Assembly: GCA_020633655.1 (NCBI GenBank)
Contig: JACKDF010000002.1
Coordinates: 310,001-374,000 of the forward strand
Direction: 5' to 3'
Length of the DNA: 64,000 nt
DNA from: Deferribacteres bacterium
Lineage (GTDB): Bacteria > Zhuqueibacterota > Zhuqueibacteria > Zhuqueibacterales > Geothermadaptataceae
In this document: positions 1 to 10,640 of the stretch, piece by piece
Layout: each line of letters begins with the position of its first letter
Position numbering within the stretch: position 1 is the stretch's first letter
Notes under the pieces: generated by a model
What the model saw: the letters and a program-made list of their open reading frames with translations, nothing else
Databases searched by the model: none
What the model was told of the DNA's origin: nothing
Position numbers and translations under genes: made by a program

Positions 1-2691
<2,691 letters not shown>

Positions 2692-2805
2692 TAAATATAT
2701 TTGCAGAAGCAGACTGTTTTTGGTTCTGGGTTGCAGAGTAAAGAAGCTTCTTGTAAAAAGGATTGTACGAGAGAAAATCGAACAGACAACCAACAAGCGA
2801 AAAAA

Positions 2806-2923
2806 ATTCGGTGGTAATGGCGGTGAGGTCACACCTCTATCCATTCCGAACAGAGAAGTTAAGCTCACCAGCGCCGATGGTACTGCCCTGGAGACGGGGT
2901 GGGAGAGTAGGACACTGCCGGAT
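2806..2923 (+). rRNA. rrf: 5S ribosomal RNA
   Basis: A 118-base 5S rRNA about 115 bases after the 23S 3' end. Conserved blocks are the loop B/C segment CCATTCCGAACAGAGAAGTTAAG, the GCGCCGATGGTACTG segment, and the 3' GGGAGAGTAGGACACTGCC. The first and last ~10 bases pair, with G-U pairs, to form helix I. That pairing sets the ends. Confidence 0.95.
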
Positions 2924-2937
2924 ATAAATTCATAAAC

Positions 2938-2974
2938 AAAAGGGCTCCTGAGAAATCAGAAGCCCTTTTCTGTT
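2938..2974 (+). terminator. rRNA operon terminator
   Basis: An inverted repeat AAAAGGGCT-C-CTGA, GAAA loop, TCAG-A-AGCCCTTTT has one internal mismatch and is followed by TCTGTTTT. It starts 15 bases after the 5S gene and has the form of an intrinsic terminator for the operon. Confidence 0.85.
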
Positions 2975-4249
2975 TTATAAATAGCCTGTAAATAATTTTC
3001 TGTAAACGGTTAATATTCTACTTTGGTAAATGATAGCAAATTGGTTCATGGCCTGTTTCCAGTTTTGGATAGGCATGGACCATTTTTTTTGAATGTTTCC
3101 AATAGCGAGATACATAATTTTCATCACGGACATGTCGTTTGGAAAAACACTTTTTGTTTTTATCACCTTTCGAAGTGAATTATTGAGCGATTCAATAGCG
3201 TTAGTCGTATAAATCGCCTTTCTGATTTCTTCCGGATAAGCAAAAAGTGTGATTAAATTTTCCCAATTATTTTGCCATGATTTGCTGATGAGTGGATATT
3301 TATGATCCCATTTTTCAGCAAAAAGATTCAATTCATGTTTTGATTGCTGTTCTGTTGTCGAACGATAAATATATTTGAGGTCCTGAGCAACTGTTTTCCT
3401 GTCTTTGCAGGAAACAAACTTGAGTGAATTGCGGATCATATGAACAATACACAGCTGAATACTTGTTTTGGGAAAGACGGTGTTAATCGCTTCCGGAAAG
3501 CCTTTGAGACCGTCAACGCAGGCAATAAAAATATCGTCAACACCACGATTTTTCAGTTCAGTAATCACACCGAGCCAGAACTTGGCGCCTTCATTTTTCT
3601 CAATCCATAAGCCAAGCACTTCCTTGTGGCCTTCCAGATTGGCGCCTAATGCCAGGTAAACAGCCTTCTTGATGATCTGTCCCTGTTCCCTGATATTGAC
3701 TCTTAATGCATCCAGATAAACAATTGGATATTGGCTATCCAATGGACGATTCTGCCATTCTCTAACTTCATTGATAATACCGTTGGTTACGTGGGAAATA
3801 AGTTCAGTTGATACATCAACTTGATAAATTTCCTGTAAATGAGCTTGAATGTCCTGAGTTGACAAGCCACGAGCATATAGTGCAATAATTGCGACTTCCT
3901 GCTACCTTCGGTTTTTATCATCGAAACCATTGAAATAGCGTTGGTGCTTGGGAATAAGTTTCGGGGTGAATTCGGACTCTCGATCTCGAGGCACTTCTAT
4001 GTCGAGAGATCCAGAATCGGTACGAACACGTTTTTTACTCTTTCCGTTTCGGTAATTCTTCTGTTCTTTGGCTGGAGCAGGTTCATGCTTTTGGTAGCCG
4101 AGGTGATGATTCATTGCAACTTCTAAAGCTTTTTCAATAAGCGCTTTTTGAAGTTGCTTGATTAAACCATTCTCACCAAGAAGGTCTTCTGGGGTTTTGT
4201 AATCTTTTAAAAGTTCGGCAATGAGTTTTTCATTAAGAGACATAGAGTA
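2975..4249 (-). pseudogene. IS256-family transposase, in-frame TAG
   Basis: A mutator-type DDE transposase read in one frame from the N-terminal part (start near MSLNEKLIAELL) to the C-terminal catalytic part. The only break is a TAG at 3902-3904, right after FDDKNRR. The frame then continues QEVAIIALYARG without a shift. Compared with the usual FDDK-IIALYARG junction, 24 bases (8 codons, including the TAG) appear to be inserted. The three catalytic acids are still recognisable: D in VYLDALRV, D in ACVDGLKGF and E in TTNAIESLNN. The reading frame runs through the left inverted repeat and stops just outside it. It is probably inactive unless the stop is suppressed. Confidence 0.85.
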
Positions 4250-4300
4250 ATCCTTGTGTAAAAAATTAATGGGTTTACTACACAAGAATTATTTACAGAC
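2984..4300 (-). mobile_element. IS256-family insertion sequence with interrupted transposase
   Basis: About 1.3 kb bounded by imperfect inverted repeats: GCCTGTAAATAATTT at 2984-2998 and, on the other strand, GTCTGTAAATAATTC at 4286-4300 (13 of 15 match). It carries one IS256-type transposase gene broken by a stop codon. The left end begins ten bases after the rRNA terminator. No 8-9 bp target duplication is visible beside these ends (TATAAATA on the left, AATGGGCA on the right), so the insertion is old, rearranged, or the ends are set slightly wrong. Confidence 0.85.
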
Positions 4301-4314
4301 AATGGGCAGTGAAA

Positions 4315-4373
4315 GAAAAATTGGAAACTCCATTTAGCTCTAATTATTGGGCACATTACGTTTCCAATTTTTC
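4315..4373. repeat. 14-bp perfect inverted repeat beside the IS
   Basis: GAAAAATTGGAAAC at 4315-4328 is repeated in inverted form at 4360-4373 with 31 bases between the arms. It lies between the right end of the IS and the 3' end of the ROK kinase gene. It could be a weak terminator for that gene, or the remnant of another small element. There is no strong T-run. Confidence 0.6.
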
Positions 4374-4432
4374 AAACAAAGACTTTACACAAAAATCTTT
4401 ATACTACCTTGGTTCATCGCATGTATCCAGTT

Positions 4433-5380
4433 TCATCTAAAATTTTCATTCGAAATTACAGCCATTAAAGAAGCAATATCCCCAATTTTTTTTCCCAATG
4501 CGGCTGGGACAATTTGACAAATATTATAAGCTTGGGGTAATGATTCCTTTTGGCATATATCGTGAATCGGTTTTAAAATCTTATCACCTAATACAACACC
4601 TAAAGATCCTAATACTATAATTTGTGGATTTAAAGCATCGATGAGAAGGGCTATGCCTTTTCCCATCCACTCCCCTGCTTTTTCAATAATGAGTTTACCT
4701 TCTGAATTCTCCTCTAAAATTATATCCACAATTTCCCGAATTGATATATTGGGGGGCCATTTATTTGGAAATAATTCTTGAGCAATATTTACTAGACCTG
4801 TACCTGCAGCAAACCCTTCCCAAGATCCTTGCTTTCCATACCCAACAGGGCCGTTTGCTGATAAACGCCAATGACCGACTTCGCCTGCGGTATCACTTGC
4901 ACCGTGTAATATTTTTCCATTTATTATGAATCCTGCACCCAATCCTGTTCCGAATGTGAGAAAAATAAGATGCTGCAATCCTTGGATGTTTTTTCCAGCA
5001 CCAAAATAAAATTCGGCTAATGCACCAGCATTACCATCATGTTCAATATAAACTGGCCATCTAGGATATGTTTCTTTTAAAATGTTTTTGAGCGGTAAAT
5101 TATGCCATCCAGGTAGATGGGGTGGATTGATGATAGAGCCTTCATCAATCCTTAATGGGCCTCCGATCGATACGCTTATCGCCTTTATTTTTCGATTCTG
5201 TTCAACGGAATGATTGGCTATACTATTTATAATTGATTTTATTTTCGGAAACGTTTTCTGAAATGGATTTTTTGCTTCGGTGGGAAATTCTGTGCGTTGC
5301 AAGATTACTCCCTTAAATGTTCCTTCAACAATTGCAGTTTTTGTACCGCCAATATCCAAACCAATAATTGTGTTTACCAT
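4433..5380 (-). CDS. ROK-family sugar kinase/regulator-type protein
   Basis: A ROK (repressor, ORF, kinase) protein of about 315 residues, likely a cytosolic ATP-dependent sugar kinase. The phosphate-binding motif GLDIGGTKTA lies at the N-terminus and the catalytic-base region EHDGNAGALAE follows near residue 120, then the adenosine segment FGTGLGAGF. There is no N-terminal helix-turn-helix, so it is a kinase rather than a repressor. The usual zinc motif GHxx..GxxCxCGxxGCxE is present in outline (GHWRLSANGP...GSWEG), but all three cysteines are replaced. The start was taken at the second Met because GGAG lies 6 bases before it; a Met four codons upstream lacks a clear ribosome site. The substrate cannot be told from sequence. 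Confidence 0.85.
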   Translation of the reverse strand: MVNTIIGLDIGGTKTAIVEGTFKGVILQRTEFPTEAKNPFQKTFPKIKSIINSIANHSVEQNRKIKAISVSIGGPLRIDEGSIINPPHLPGWHNLPLKNILKETYPRWPVYIEHDGNAGALAEFYFGAGKNIQGLQHLIFLTFGTGLGAGFIINGKILHGASDTAGEVGHWRLSANGPVGYGKQGSWEGFAAGTGLVNIAQELFPNKWPPNISIREIVDIILEENSEGKLIIEKAGEWMGKGIALLIDALNPQIIVLGSLGVVLGDKILKPIHDICQKESLPQAYNICQIVPAALGKKIGDIASLMAVISNENFR

Positions 5381-5585
5381 CAAATACTCCATGATGAAAA
5401 TTAATTGAAATAGGTAAAAATTATATATTTGAGTTCTACAAACCTGTTTAAATTTCCCAGGTTTGATTTTTATTCAGTTGGTTTCCGAGGGGATTTATAT
5501 TGTAGAATTTTTTCTGCAAAAGCAGTGCTTTTCCACTAAGTTTATATCATTTAACCCATGATTTTCGATTAAGTTAAATAACTTT

Positions 5586-6278
5586 ATGATGCATGAAACT
5601 ATGAATTTGATTAGTAAATACAGAATTTATAAAACTTCCATTTATAAATCGATGTCAAATTTCTTTTCAAACGGAAAAACAGCTAATTTAATTTCTGCGA
5701 ATTTGTCAGCTGTCCAATCGGACGGGAATATTTCGGATTACGATGAAAATATAAAAATTTTGGTAAGCGGGCCTTATGGCTCTGGTAAAACACAATTTAT
5801 AAAAACGCTAAGTGAGATTGCGCCTCTTACGACAGAAGAAAATATAACGCTTGATGCAAAAAAAGATGAAAAAGTTACAACAACTGTTGCCATGGATTAT
5901 GGGAAATTTCAATTCAATAAGCAAACGGCTGTACATCTTTTTGGCACGCCTGGACAAAAGCGGTTCGATTTTATGCGAGAGATTTTAGGTATTGGTGCAA
6001 GGGGATTGATTTTACTCGTTGATGCACGGTTGCATGAAGACGAACAAGAACAGGCACGGGAAATTTTAACCTATTTTGAATCGCGTAATTTCTCACCGAT
6101 AGTCGTGTGCGCAAATAAACAGGATTTATCGGATGCTCTTGATCCTATGGAGATTAAAAAACGATTAGGAGTAAAAGATGAGATTGCTGTAATTCCTATG
6201 ATGGCTACTCGAAGTGAGAGTGCATTACAAGCTGTTAAAATTATATTATCTGCCGATGCGCAGAAGACGATGCATTAA
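5586..6278 (+). CDS. MglA/Arf-like small GTPase
   Basis: A predicted Ras-superfamily GTPase of the prokaryotic type (COG2229-like). It has a P-loop GPYGSGKTQFIKTL near residue 63, a switch-I threonine run TTTVAMDYG, a switch-II motif LFGTPGQKRFDFM and the guanine-specifying NKQDL. The usual Asp of DTPGQ is Gly here, a difference also seen in some bacterial relatives. About 50 residues precede the domain, with several Mets and no clear ribosome site, so the start is uncertain; Met at 5653 is an alternative. It converges with, and overlaps by four bases, a Roadblock gene on the other strand. Bacterial GTPases of this class work with Roadblock proteins as regulators or scaffolds (MglA-MglB), so a shared pathway is likely. 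Confidence 0.85.
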   Translation: MMHETMNLISKYRIYKTSIYKSMSNFFSNGKTANLISANLSAVQSDGNISDYDENIKILVSGPYGSGKTQFIKTLSEIAPLTTEENITLDAKKDEKVTTTVAMDYGKFQFNKQTAVHLFGTPGQKRFDFMREILGIGARGLILLVDARLHEDEQEQAREILTYFESRNFSPIVVCANKQDLSDALDPMEIKKRLGVKDEIAVIPMMATRSESALQAVKIILSADAQKTMH

Positions 6279-6643
6279 ACGACTTCTTTTATCTTGTGGG
6301 CAGTTGTCTCGAGGATTTTAAAGGCGGTTGAAATATTTTTTTCCGATTCAAACATTGCGACGAGAAGAGCATTGGCGCCAGCACTGAAAACGACAATATC
6401 ACCTGATTCACCATCTAAATAAACCTTTTTTAATTCTCCATTTTTACTCTCATCGGAAACACGCCTTCCCACTGCAAATAGAGCGGTTCCGAGCGCTCCA
6501 AGAATGTTTTTTTCACACGTAGCATTTATCTTAGAAGCCATGAGGAGGCCTTCAATGCTGACGACCACCGCTCCTTTGTATCCAGGTAATTTTTCTTCAA
6601 GGTTGCTTAGTTCAAGTTGTAATTTTTCTATTTTTCCAGACAT
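6275..6643 (-). CDS. Roadblock/LC7-domain protein (1)
   Basis: A 122-residue single-domain Roadblock/LC7 protein. The family pattern is GAVVVSIEGLLMAS near residue 24, a helix ending in GRRVSDE, a strand pair with the GDIVVFSAGANALLVAM core, and a C-terminal helix. Such proteins dimerise and bind small GTPases (MglB is the model). It is the last gene of the minus-strand cluster, 17 bases after the DUF1638 gene, and its stop overlaps the convergent GTPase gene. No good ribosome site is seen before its ATG, so it may be translated by coupling. Confidence 0.88.
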   Translation of the reverse strand: MSGKIEKLQLELSNLEEKLPGYKGAVVVSIEGLLMASKINATCEKNILGALGTALFAVGRRVSDESKNGELKKVYLDGESGDIVVFSAGANALLVAMFESEKNISTAFKILETTAHKIKEVV

Positions 6644-6660
6644 AGGATAATGACCATTTT

Positions 6661-7338
6661 TTATAATAAGGTTTCCTGACAGAGGAGTTCTTGTTTTAAC
6701 AAGTGTGAAAAGGTGTGATTTAATCGATCATATAAATCATCTATATTCAATTTTTTAATTTGAACGTCAAGGCGTGTAAATGCGGTGAATGATTGGGGCT
6801 CAAATTGCGGCTTGTAGACGAATCCGGTATCCAGATAACATGCATGTGTGTGCATTTCGGGAAAAAAGATTTGTCCAATTTTTTCATTAAATCCCAGGTT
6901 CTTCGTGAAAACTTTATTCCAATACCCAGCCCATTGGGGTAGTAAAAAGTATGTACCAGCCGCCAGAAGCTTTCTATAGGATGTTTTACCTAACAACATT
7001 TCATAGCAATTCCCAAGATGCACTAATTCACCACCATTTCCTTGCACGAAATCTGCAATATTTGGGTGACACTGTCCGTAAAGAACAAAGGCACGTGAGT
7101 AGGTATTTGCAGCGTGTATTTTTTGCAACGCTCTGGTGATATATTTTTGCATTCGGTCGAAATCGAGGTCAAGACTCGACGGTAAAAATAAAAACTCCAG
7201 ACCGAACCGTTTCCGGTCCGGCCAGGCACTTAATTCTTTTCGCAATACACCACAGGTTATTACGATATGTCGTGGTTTATGCGATAAATTATGTACAGTT
7301 GCATTGATATTAGATTCTGGTCGTGAAAAATTTTTCAC
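6661..7338 (-). CDS. DUF1638-family protein
   Basis: A 225-residue protein resembling DUF1638, a family of unknown function often encoded beside corrinoid methyltransferase genes. Visible blocks are IVITCGVLRKEL near residue 25, the FVLYGQCHP segment near 87, and GGELVHLGNCYEMLLG. The start is a GTG overlapping the upstream stop as GTGA, with GGGG six bases before it, so translation is coupled to the UroD-like gene. No transmembrane segment or signal peptide is seen. The conserved Cys and His residues (CG, CHP, CYE) could bind a metal or cofactor, which is inference. Confidence 0.7.
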   Translation of the reverse strand: MKNFSRPESNINATVHNLSHKPRHIVITCGVLRKELSAWPDRKRFGLEFLFLPSSLDLDFDRMQKYITRALQKIHAANTYSRAFVLYGQCHPNIADFVQGNGGELVHLGNCYEMLLGKTSYRKLLAAGTYFLLPQWAGYWNKVFTKNLGFNEKIGQIFFPEMHTHACYLDTGFVYKPQFEPQSFTAFTRLDVQIKKLNIDDLYDRLNHTFSHLLKQELLCQETLL

Positions 7339-8363
7339 TGCTTACCCCATTTTTTCCCTGCTTCGACAAACGCACGAATATTTTCATCGGGTACATCATA
7401 CGGAATCTCTGGGCCTTGGTTCGCCAGGATAAACCCACCACCTTTTTTTGCAGCTTCGCAGACTTTTTTAACTTCTTCTTCTATTTGTTCCGGTGTCCAG
7501 TCGATCAAGGCGATGTTATTGATATTTCCCACGATCGTCACTTTCCCGGCTAAAACGGGTTTGATTTCCGCCAGATTATCATAACGATCGAATATGGCTG
7601 CAGCTGCTCCTAATTCAGGAAGCAAATCTGCAAAATCACCAAGCGAACCAACACCTTCATAGACTACAGGCCCATTGATACGTGCAATAGTTGCTTTAAT
7701 CAGTGGCATAGCCCATTTTTGGAATTGTTTACGAAGTAAAATTGTAGCTGAGGCCATGCCGTCAGCGAGAACGACTGTGTCGGCACCGGCATCAAGTTGA
7801 CGGTTCATCCATTTAACACAAAATTCCATTGAAACTTCGAGAAAACGAATGAGGTATTGTTTCCGCATTTCCTCATCGTCAAAGAGTAATTGCAGCCATT
7901 TTTCTGTTCCAATAAACATACTTGGCAGTGAAAATGGGGCAATACCCGCTCCAAGAATCGGGACAGTTCCTTTGTAGCGTTTTGCAAGCAATTCTATAGC
8001 TTTGAGAGTCTCCCGCAATTCAGGGACATCCCCGGGATCTTTGACGACTAATTTATCTATTTCATGGAACCGGCTTATAGCCATACCACCAAGGACAGGT
8101 GCTCCGTTTGGAAAATAAACGAGCTTTTGGCCAAACGCGAGAAGGTCCTCCACCACATGTGGAACACCGATCACCGCATCGTACTCATATTTTTCAATGA
8201 GTCGGGTTTGTCCTTCAGCCAGCATTTCTCCATTTGTGAAATATTTTTCAAGATCGACATTGAGTTCTTTTGCACCATGTTGCAGAAGGACAGGCAGAAT
8301 GGGAATTCGATCCGCTTCTTTGTGCGACAGCGCAGTAAGTAGTCTTTCAAGTGGTGTTGGCAT
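7335..8363 (-). CDS. UroD/MtaA-like corrinoid methyltransferase homologue without zinc ligands
   Basis: A 342-residue (beta/alpha)8 protein of the uroporphyrinogen decarboxylase/MtaA-CmuA superfamily. It opens with the typical TPLERLLTALSHKEADRIP. MtaA-type enzymes move a methyl group from a corrinoid protein to a thiol using Zn bound by HxC and a later Cys. The matching positions here read VVYEGVG and FILANQGPEIP, so all three ligands are absent. The acceptor or chemistry must therefore differ, or the protein is a binding or regulatory homologue. It sits directly after the corrinoid-protein gene (TGATG overlap, with AGGAG before its ATG) and before DUF1638. It is not UroD itself: haem genes are absent nearby and the corrinoid partner is adjacent. 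Confidence 0.8.
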   Translation of the reverse strand: MPTPLERLLTALSHKEADRIPILPVLLQHGAKELNVDLEKYFTNGEMLAEGQTRLIEKYEYDAVIGVPHVVEDLLAFGQKLVYFPNGAPVLGGMAISRFHEIDKLVVKDPGDVPELRETLKAIELLAKRYKGTVPILGAGIAPFSLPSMFIGTEKWLQLLFDDEEMRKQYLIRFLEVSMEFCVKWMNRQLDAGADTVVLADGMASATILLRKQFQKWAMPLIKATIARINGPVVYEGVGSLGDFADLLPELGAAAAIFDRYDNLAEIKPVLAGKVTIVGNINNIALIDWTPEQIEEEVKKVCEAAKKGGGFILANQGPEIPYDVPDENIRAFVEAGKKWGKQ

Positions 8364-9013
8364 CAGAAATCTCCTGCAAGTTCTCGAACAACACGGACGG
8401 CATCTAATGCATTGGGTGCCATAGCATCCGCACCATATTTGTTACTGAGTTTGGGATTGAAGTTAAACAACGCTCCGCCAACTACGATTTTAATATGATT
8501 ATAACCGCGTGAATCGAGTTCCTTACGAATTTCAGTTATACCCAATGCAGTATGCAGCAAAAGCGCTGAGACACAGATTATTTTTGCGTTAAAAGCAATC
8601 GCCATATTGACAAAGTCAAAATGATTGACGCTTAGTCCTAAATCCATGACCTGGTAATCTGCCAGACGCAAGAAAGTTGCCACCAGCTTTTTCCCAAGTC
8701 CGTGGTAATCACCCATCGGAGTACCGATTATAACAGTGCCTTTGGTACGGGGTTTTATGGGCATTTCCACCAAAACTTTATTGATCTCGTTTTCTGCAAT
8801 TTTTGCCATCACATAAATCTGTGCAACAACCACTTCACGATTTTTTTGTTTTTCCGCGATGGCATCAATTGCGGGCATGATGATCTTTGTAATAATTTGC
8901 TCTGGTGGCAATCCCGCTTTCAGGCAATTGGAGATGAGTTTATCAGCTCCCTGTTGATCGAGACTTTGAATGTAATGTAGAAAACGGGCATTAATTTCAC
9001 TTATTGTGGGCAT
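8363..9013 (-). CDS. Corrinoid (B12-binding) protein, MtaC/MtbC type
   Basis: A 216-residue methyltransferase corrinoid protein. The N-terminal helical cap (about residues 5-85) is followed by a B12-binding Rossmann domain with the base-off motif D-x-H-x-x-G, seen as GDYHGLGKKLV. The later segments ICVSALLLHTALG and VVGGALFN are the usual cofactor contacts. The first ATG is at 9011-9013 with GAG about nine bases upstream; a TTG eight codons earlier is possible. It overlaps the UroD/MtaA-like gene by one base, so the two are very likely partners. No substrate-specific MtxB methyltransferase or RamA-type reactivator is seen in the window. Confidence 0.88.
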   Translation of the reverse strand: MPTISEINARFLHYIQSLDQQGADKLISNCLKAGLPPEQIITKIIMPAIDAIAEKQKNREVVVAQIYVMAKIAENEINKVLVEMPIKPRTKGTVIIGTPMGDYHGLGKKLVATFLRLADYQVMDLGLSVNHFDFVNMAIAFNAKIICVSALLLHTALGITEIRKELDSRGYNHIKIVVGGALFNFNPKLSNKYGADAMAPNALDAVRVVRELAGDF

Positions 9014-9097
9014 AGTTTTGCTCGGTTTGCTATTCAAAATTTAAACGTAAATACTAATTGCAGCTCTGAAGTAACCATAAAAATGTGTTATGTAGGC

Positions 9098-9128
9098 TTG
9101 CCTGAGTCAGCACTTGTGACTGCGGCAA
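9098..9128 (-). promoter_or_regulatory. Intercistronic hairpin upstream of the corrinoid gene
   Basis: TTGCC-TG-AGTCA, a 7-base loop, TGACT-GC-GGCAA forms two 5-bp helices with a 2x2 internal loop. It lies in the 122-base spacer between a Roadblock gene and the corrinoid-protein gene, in the sense of transcription. It could be an attenuator or processing site. It lacks the conserved boxes of a cobalamin riboswitch. Confidence 0.4.
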
Positions 9129-9135
9129 TTATCTA

Positions 9136-9504
9136 TTAAACAATATCTGTAATATCCTGAGCCGCACGTTTCATTTCGAGAAAAACAAGTCCAAGATTGG
9201 CATCTGGTCGAACCAGAACCGAAAGCAGTGCTTTTTCACCAGCGACGGAAACGATGGCTGATCCATCACTCCCATTAATAAATACCTGATTGAATTTACC
9301 ACGCGATTGTTCCTGGGCAGCACGTTTTCCCAAGGAAAGCAATGCGGCACTCATGGCGGCCACTGTATCTTTGTTCACGTCACGAGGCATGTCGGAAGCA
9401 ATCATCAATCCTTCGATACTGACGACGGCAGAAGCTTCAACATCTCCGGTATCCTGTCTGAGTTGTAATAAAATCTGCTGTAGTTTTTCTGATTTCGTTG
9501 CCAT
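9136..9504 (-). CDS. Roadblock/LC7-domain protein (2)
   Basis: A 122-residue Roadblock/LC7 protein with the typical core ASAVVSIEGLMIAS, AALLSLGKRAAQE, then QVFINGSDGSAIVSVAG and a C-terminal amphipathic helix. It is a close family relative of the protein encoded at 6275-6643; the IEGL core is shared. The ATG at 9502-9504 has GGAG eight bases upstream, so it is preferred over the GTG one codon before. It lies between the protoglobin-like and corrinoid genes. Confidence 0.88.
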   Translation of the reverse strand: MATKSEKLQQILLQLRQDTGDVEASAVVSIEGLMIASDMPRDVNKDTVAAMSAALLSLGKRAAQEQSRGKFNQVFINGSDGSAIVSVAGEKALLSVLVRPDANLGLVFLEMKRAAQDITDIV

Positions 9505-9623
9505 CACTAAACTCCGTTTCTTAGCTGTGCTTAAATTTGGTAATGAATTCTGTTGAATTCCTTGAGTAAGGTTTATTTGAATTGTTTTTTATTCACTAAA
9601 ATTTAATCTGAAAAGCTTTCCCA

Positions 9624-10193
9624 TCATGTCGCAGAACGCAGATTGGCGATGCGTTTGGTAATTTCGATTTCCATCATTCTCTCAATCAATCCACGGTTAA
9701 AACCAAGTACGTTTTCCAACGATTCAACATAATTTACGAAGTAACCTTCTGCAATCAGCGTTGCCACAACATCTGTAACGCGCTTGAATGCGCCATATAA
9801 TTTAAGTGCTTCGGCGCTATCCAAATGAGTCATACATTTTTCCAGGAAGAGTTGCTGCACTTTACTCGTCATCCCGAGCATGTAAGTATTTGAGACCTTG
9901 ACTTTTATGTGGATTAGACCAACCAGCCACTGTTGCCACCAGAATGCTTCGTTGATATTCCCTGAGGTGACTTGCATGTACCATCTGCGTAAAGTTTGTT
10001 CTCTGTCCGGACGTTCCGCCTCGCCTCTTGGAAAGACCTTGCTTGTTTTTTCGTAACCGAACAATGTGTCGTAAAATGCTTCCACAACATCATCGATCCA
10101 GCTTTGAGTCAGTGTAGAATGGGCTGCAATTGTTGCATAATCTGCTTCTGAAATGCCGGTGAGTACTTGCAGGTCTGCGAAAATTTGTTTCAT
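9624..10193 (-). CDS. Protoglobin-like haem-sensor protein
   Basis: A 189-residue, all-helical protein resembling protoglobins and the globin domain of globin-coupled sensors. The segment QQWLVGLIHIKVKVSN matches the F-helix region in which the His serves as proximal haem ligand, and FYDTLFGYEKTSKVFPRGE matches the early helix region. There is no added output domain. Single-domain protoglobins bind O2, CO or NO; a gas- or redox-sensing role inside the Roadblock/corrinoid cluster is inference. The start is clear: GGAGG lies seven bases before the ATG. The distal residues cannot be assigned with certainty by eye. Confidence 0.75.
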   Translation of the reverse strand: MKQIFADLQVLTGISEADYATIAAHSTLTQSWIDDVVEAFYDTLFGYEKTSKVFPRGEAERPDREQTLRRWYMQVTSGNINEAFWWQQWLVGLIHIKVKVSNTYMLGMTSKVQQLFLEKCMTHLDSAEALKLYGAFKRVTDVVATLIAEGYFVNYVESLENVLGFNRGLIERMMEIEITKRIANLRSAT

Positions 10194-10225
10194 GTAAATC
10201 CTCCGAAATAATTAGAATACAGAAG

Positions 10226-10615
10226 TCAATTCCTGCTTCTGTCGATAAAGTGTTGCGCAATTGCTCTTGCAGCCTGACTCCCTTCCAAACTTATAAGACC
10301 AATATTTGCACCATTTTTTATAACGAGTAGCAATAACGCATTGTCAAATCCGTAGACAACAGCCGAACGTGCTTTTCCTTGCAAATGAAATTCTTTAAAA
10401 TCACCGATATGAATGGTGTCATGGGAATGCTTGCACAAACTGACGAGTACACCCGCGATAATGGCAACGCGTGCAGAAATTTTTTGTTCTGCGAAAGTAT
10501 GCGTCAACAACCTGCCATCATTTGAAATGATAGCCCCTCCTTGAATATCCCCATTGTTTTTGCAGAGATTTTTCAATATTACATCTGCCTCTCGCAGTGG
10601 TTGATTCGTGGACAC
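10226..10615 (-). CDS. Roadblock/LC7-domain protein (3), divergent
   Basis: A 129-residue Roadblock/LC7 protein more divergent than its two small neighbours: IQGGAIISNDGRLLTH, then IIAGVLVSLCKHS, then SAVVYGFDNALLLLVI and a C-terminal helix. The start is a GTG with AAGGGA about ten bases upstream. It lies 25 bases after the long acidic Roadblock gene and 32 bases before the protoglobin-like gene, so one operon is likely. Confidence 0.8.
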   Translation of the reverse strand: MSTNQPLREADVILKNLCKNNGDIQGGAIISNDGRLLTHTFAEQKISARVAIIAGVLVSLCKHSHDTIHIGDFKEFHLQGKARSAVVYGFDNALLLLVIKNGANIGLISLEGSQAARAIAQHFIDRSRN

Positions 10616-10640
10616 CCGGATTTCCCTTTCTAAAGGATAA

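Noticed and set aside
2976..4308. Target-site duplication of the IS
   Set aside because: The 8-9 bases on each side of the inverted repeats do not match.
9014..9135. Cobalamin riboswitch upstream of the corrinoid gene
   Set aside because: Only a simple hairpin is present; the conserved B12-box and long multi-branched structure are not seen.
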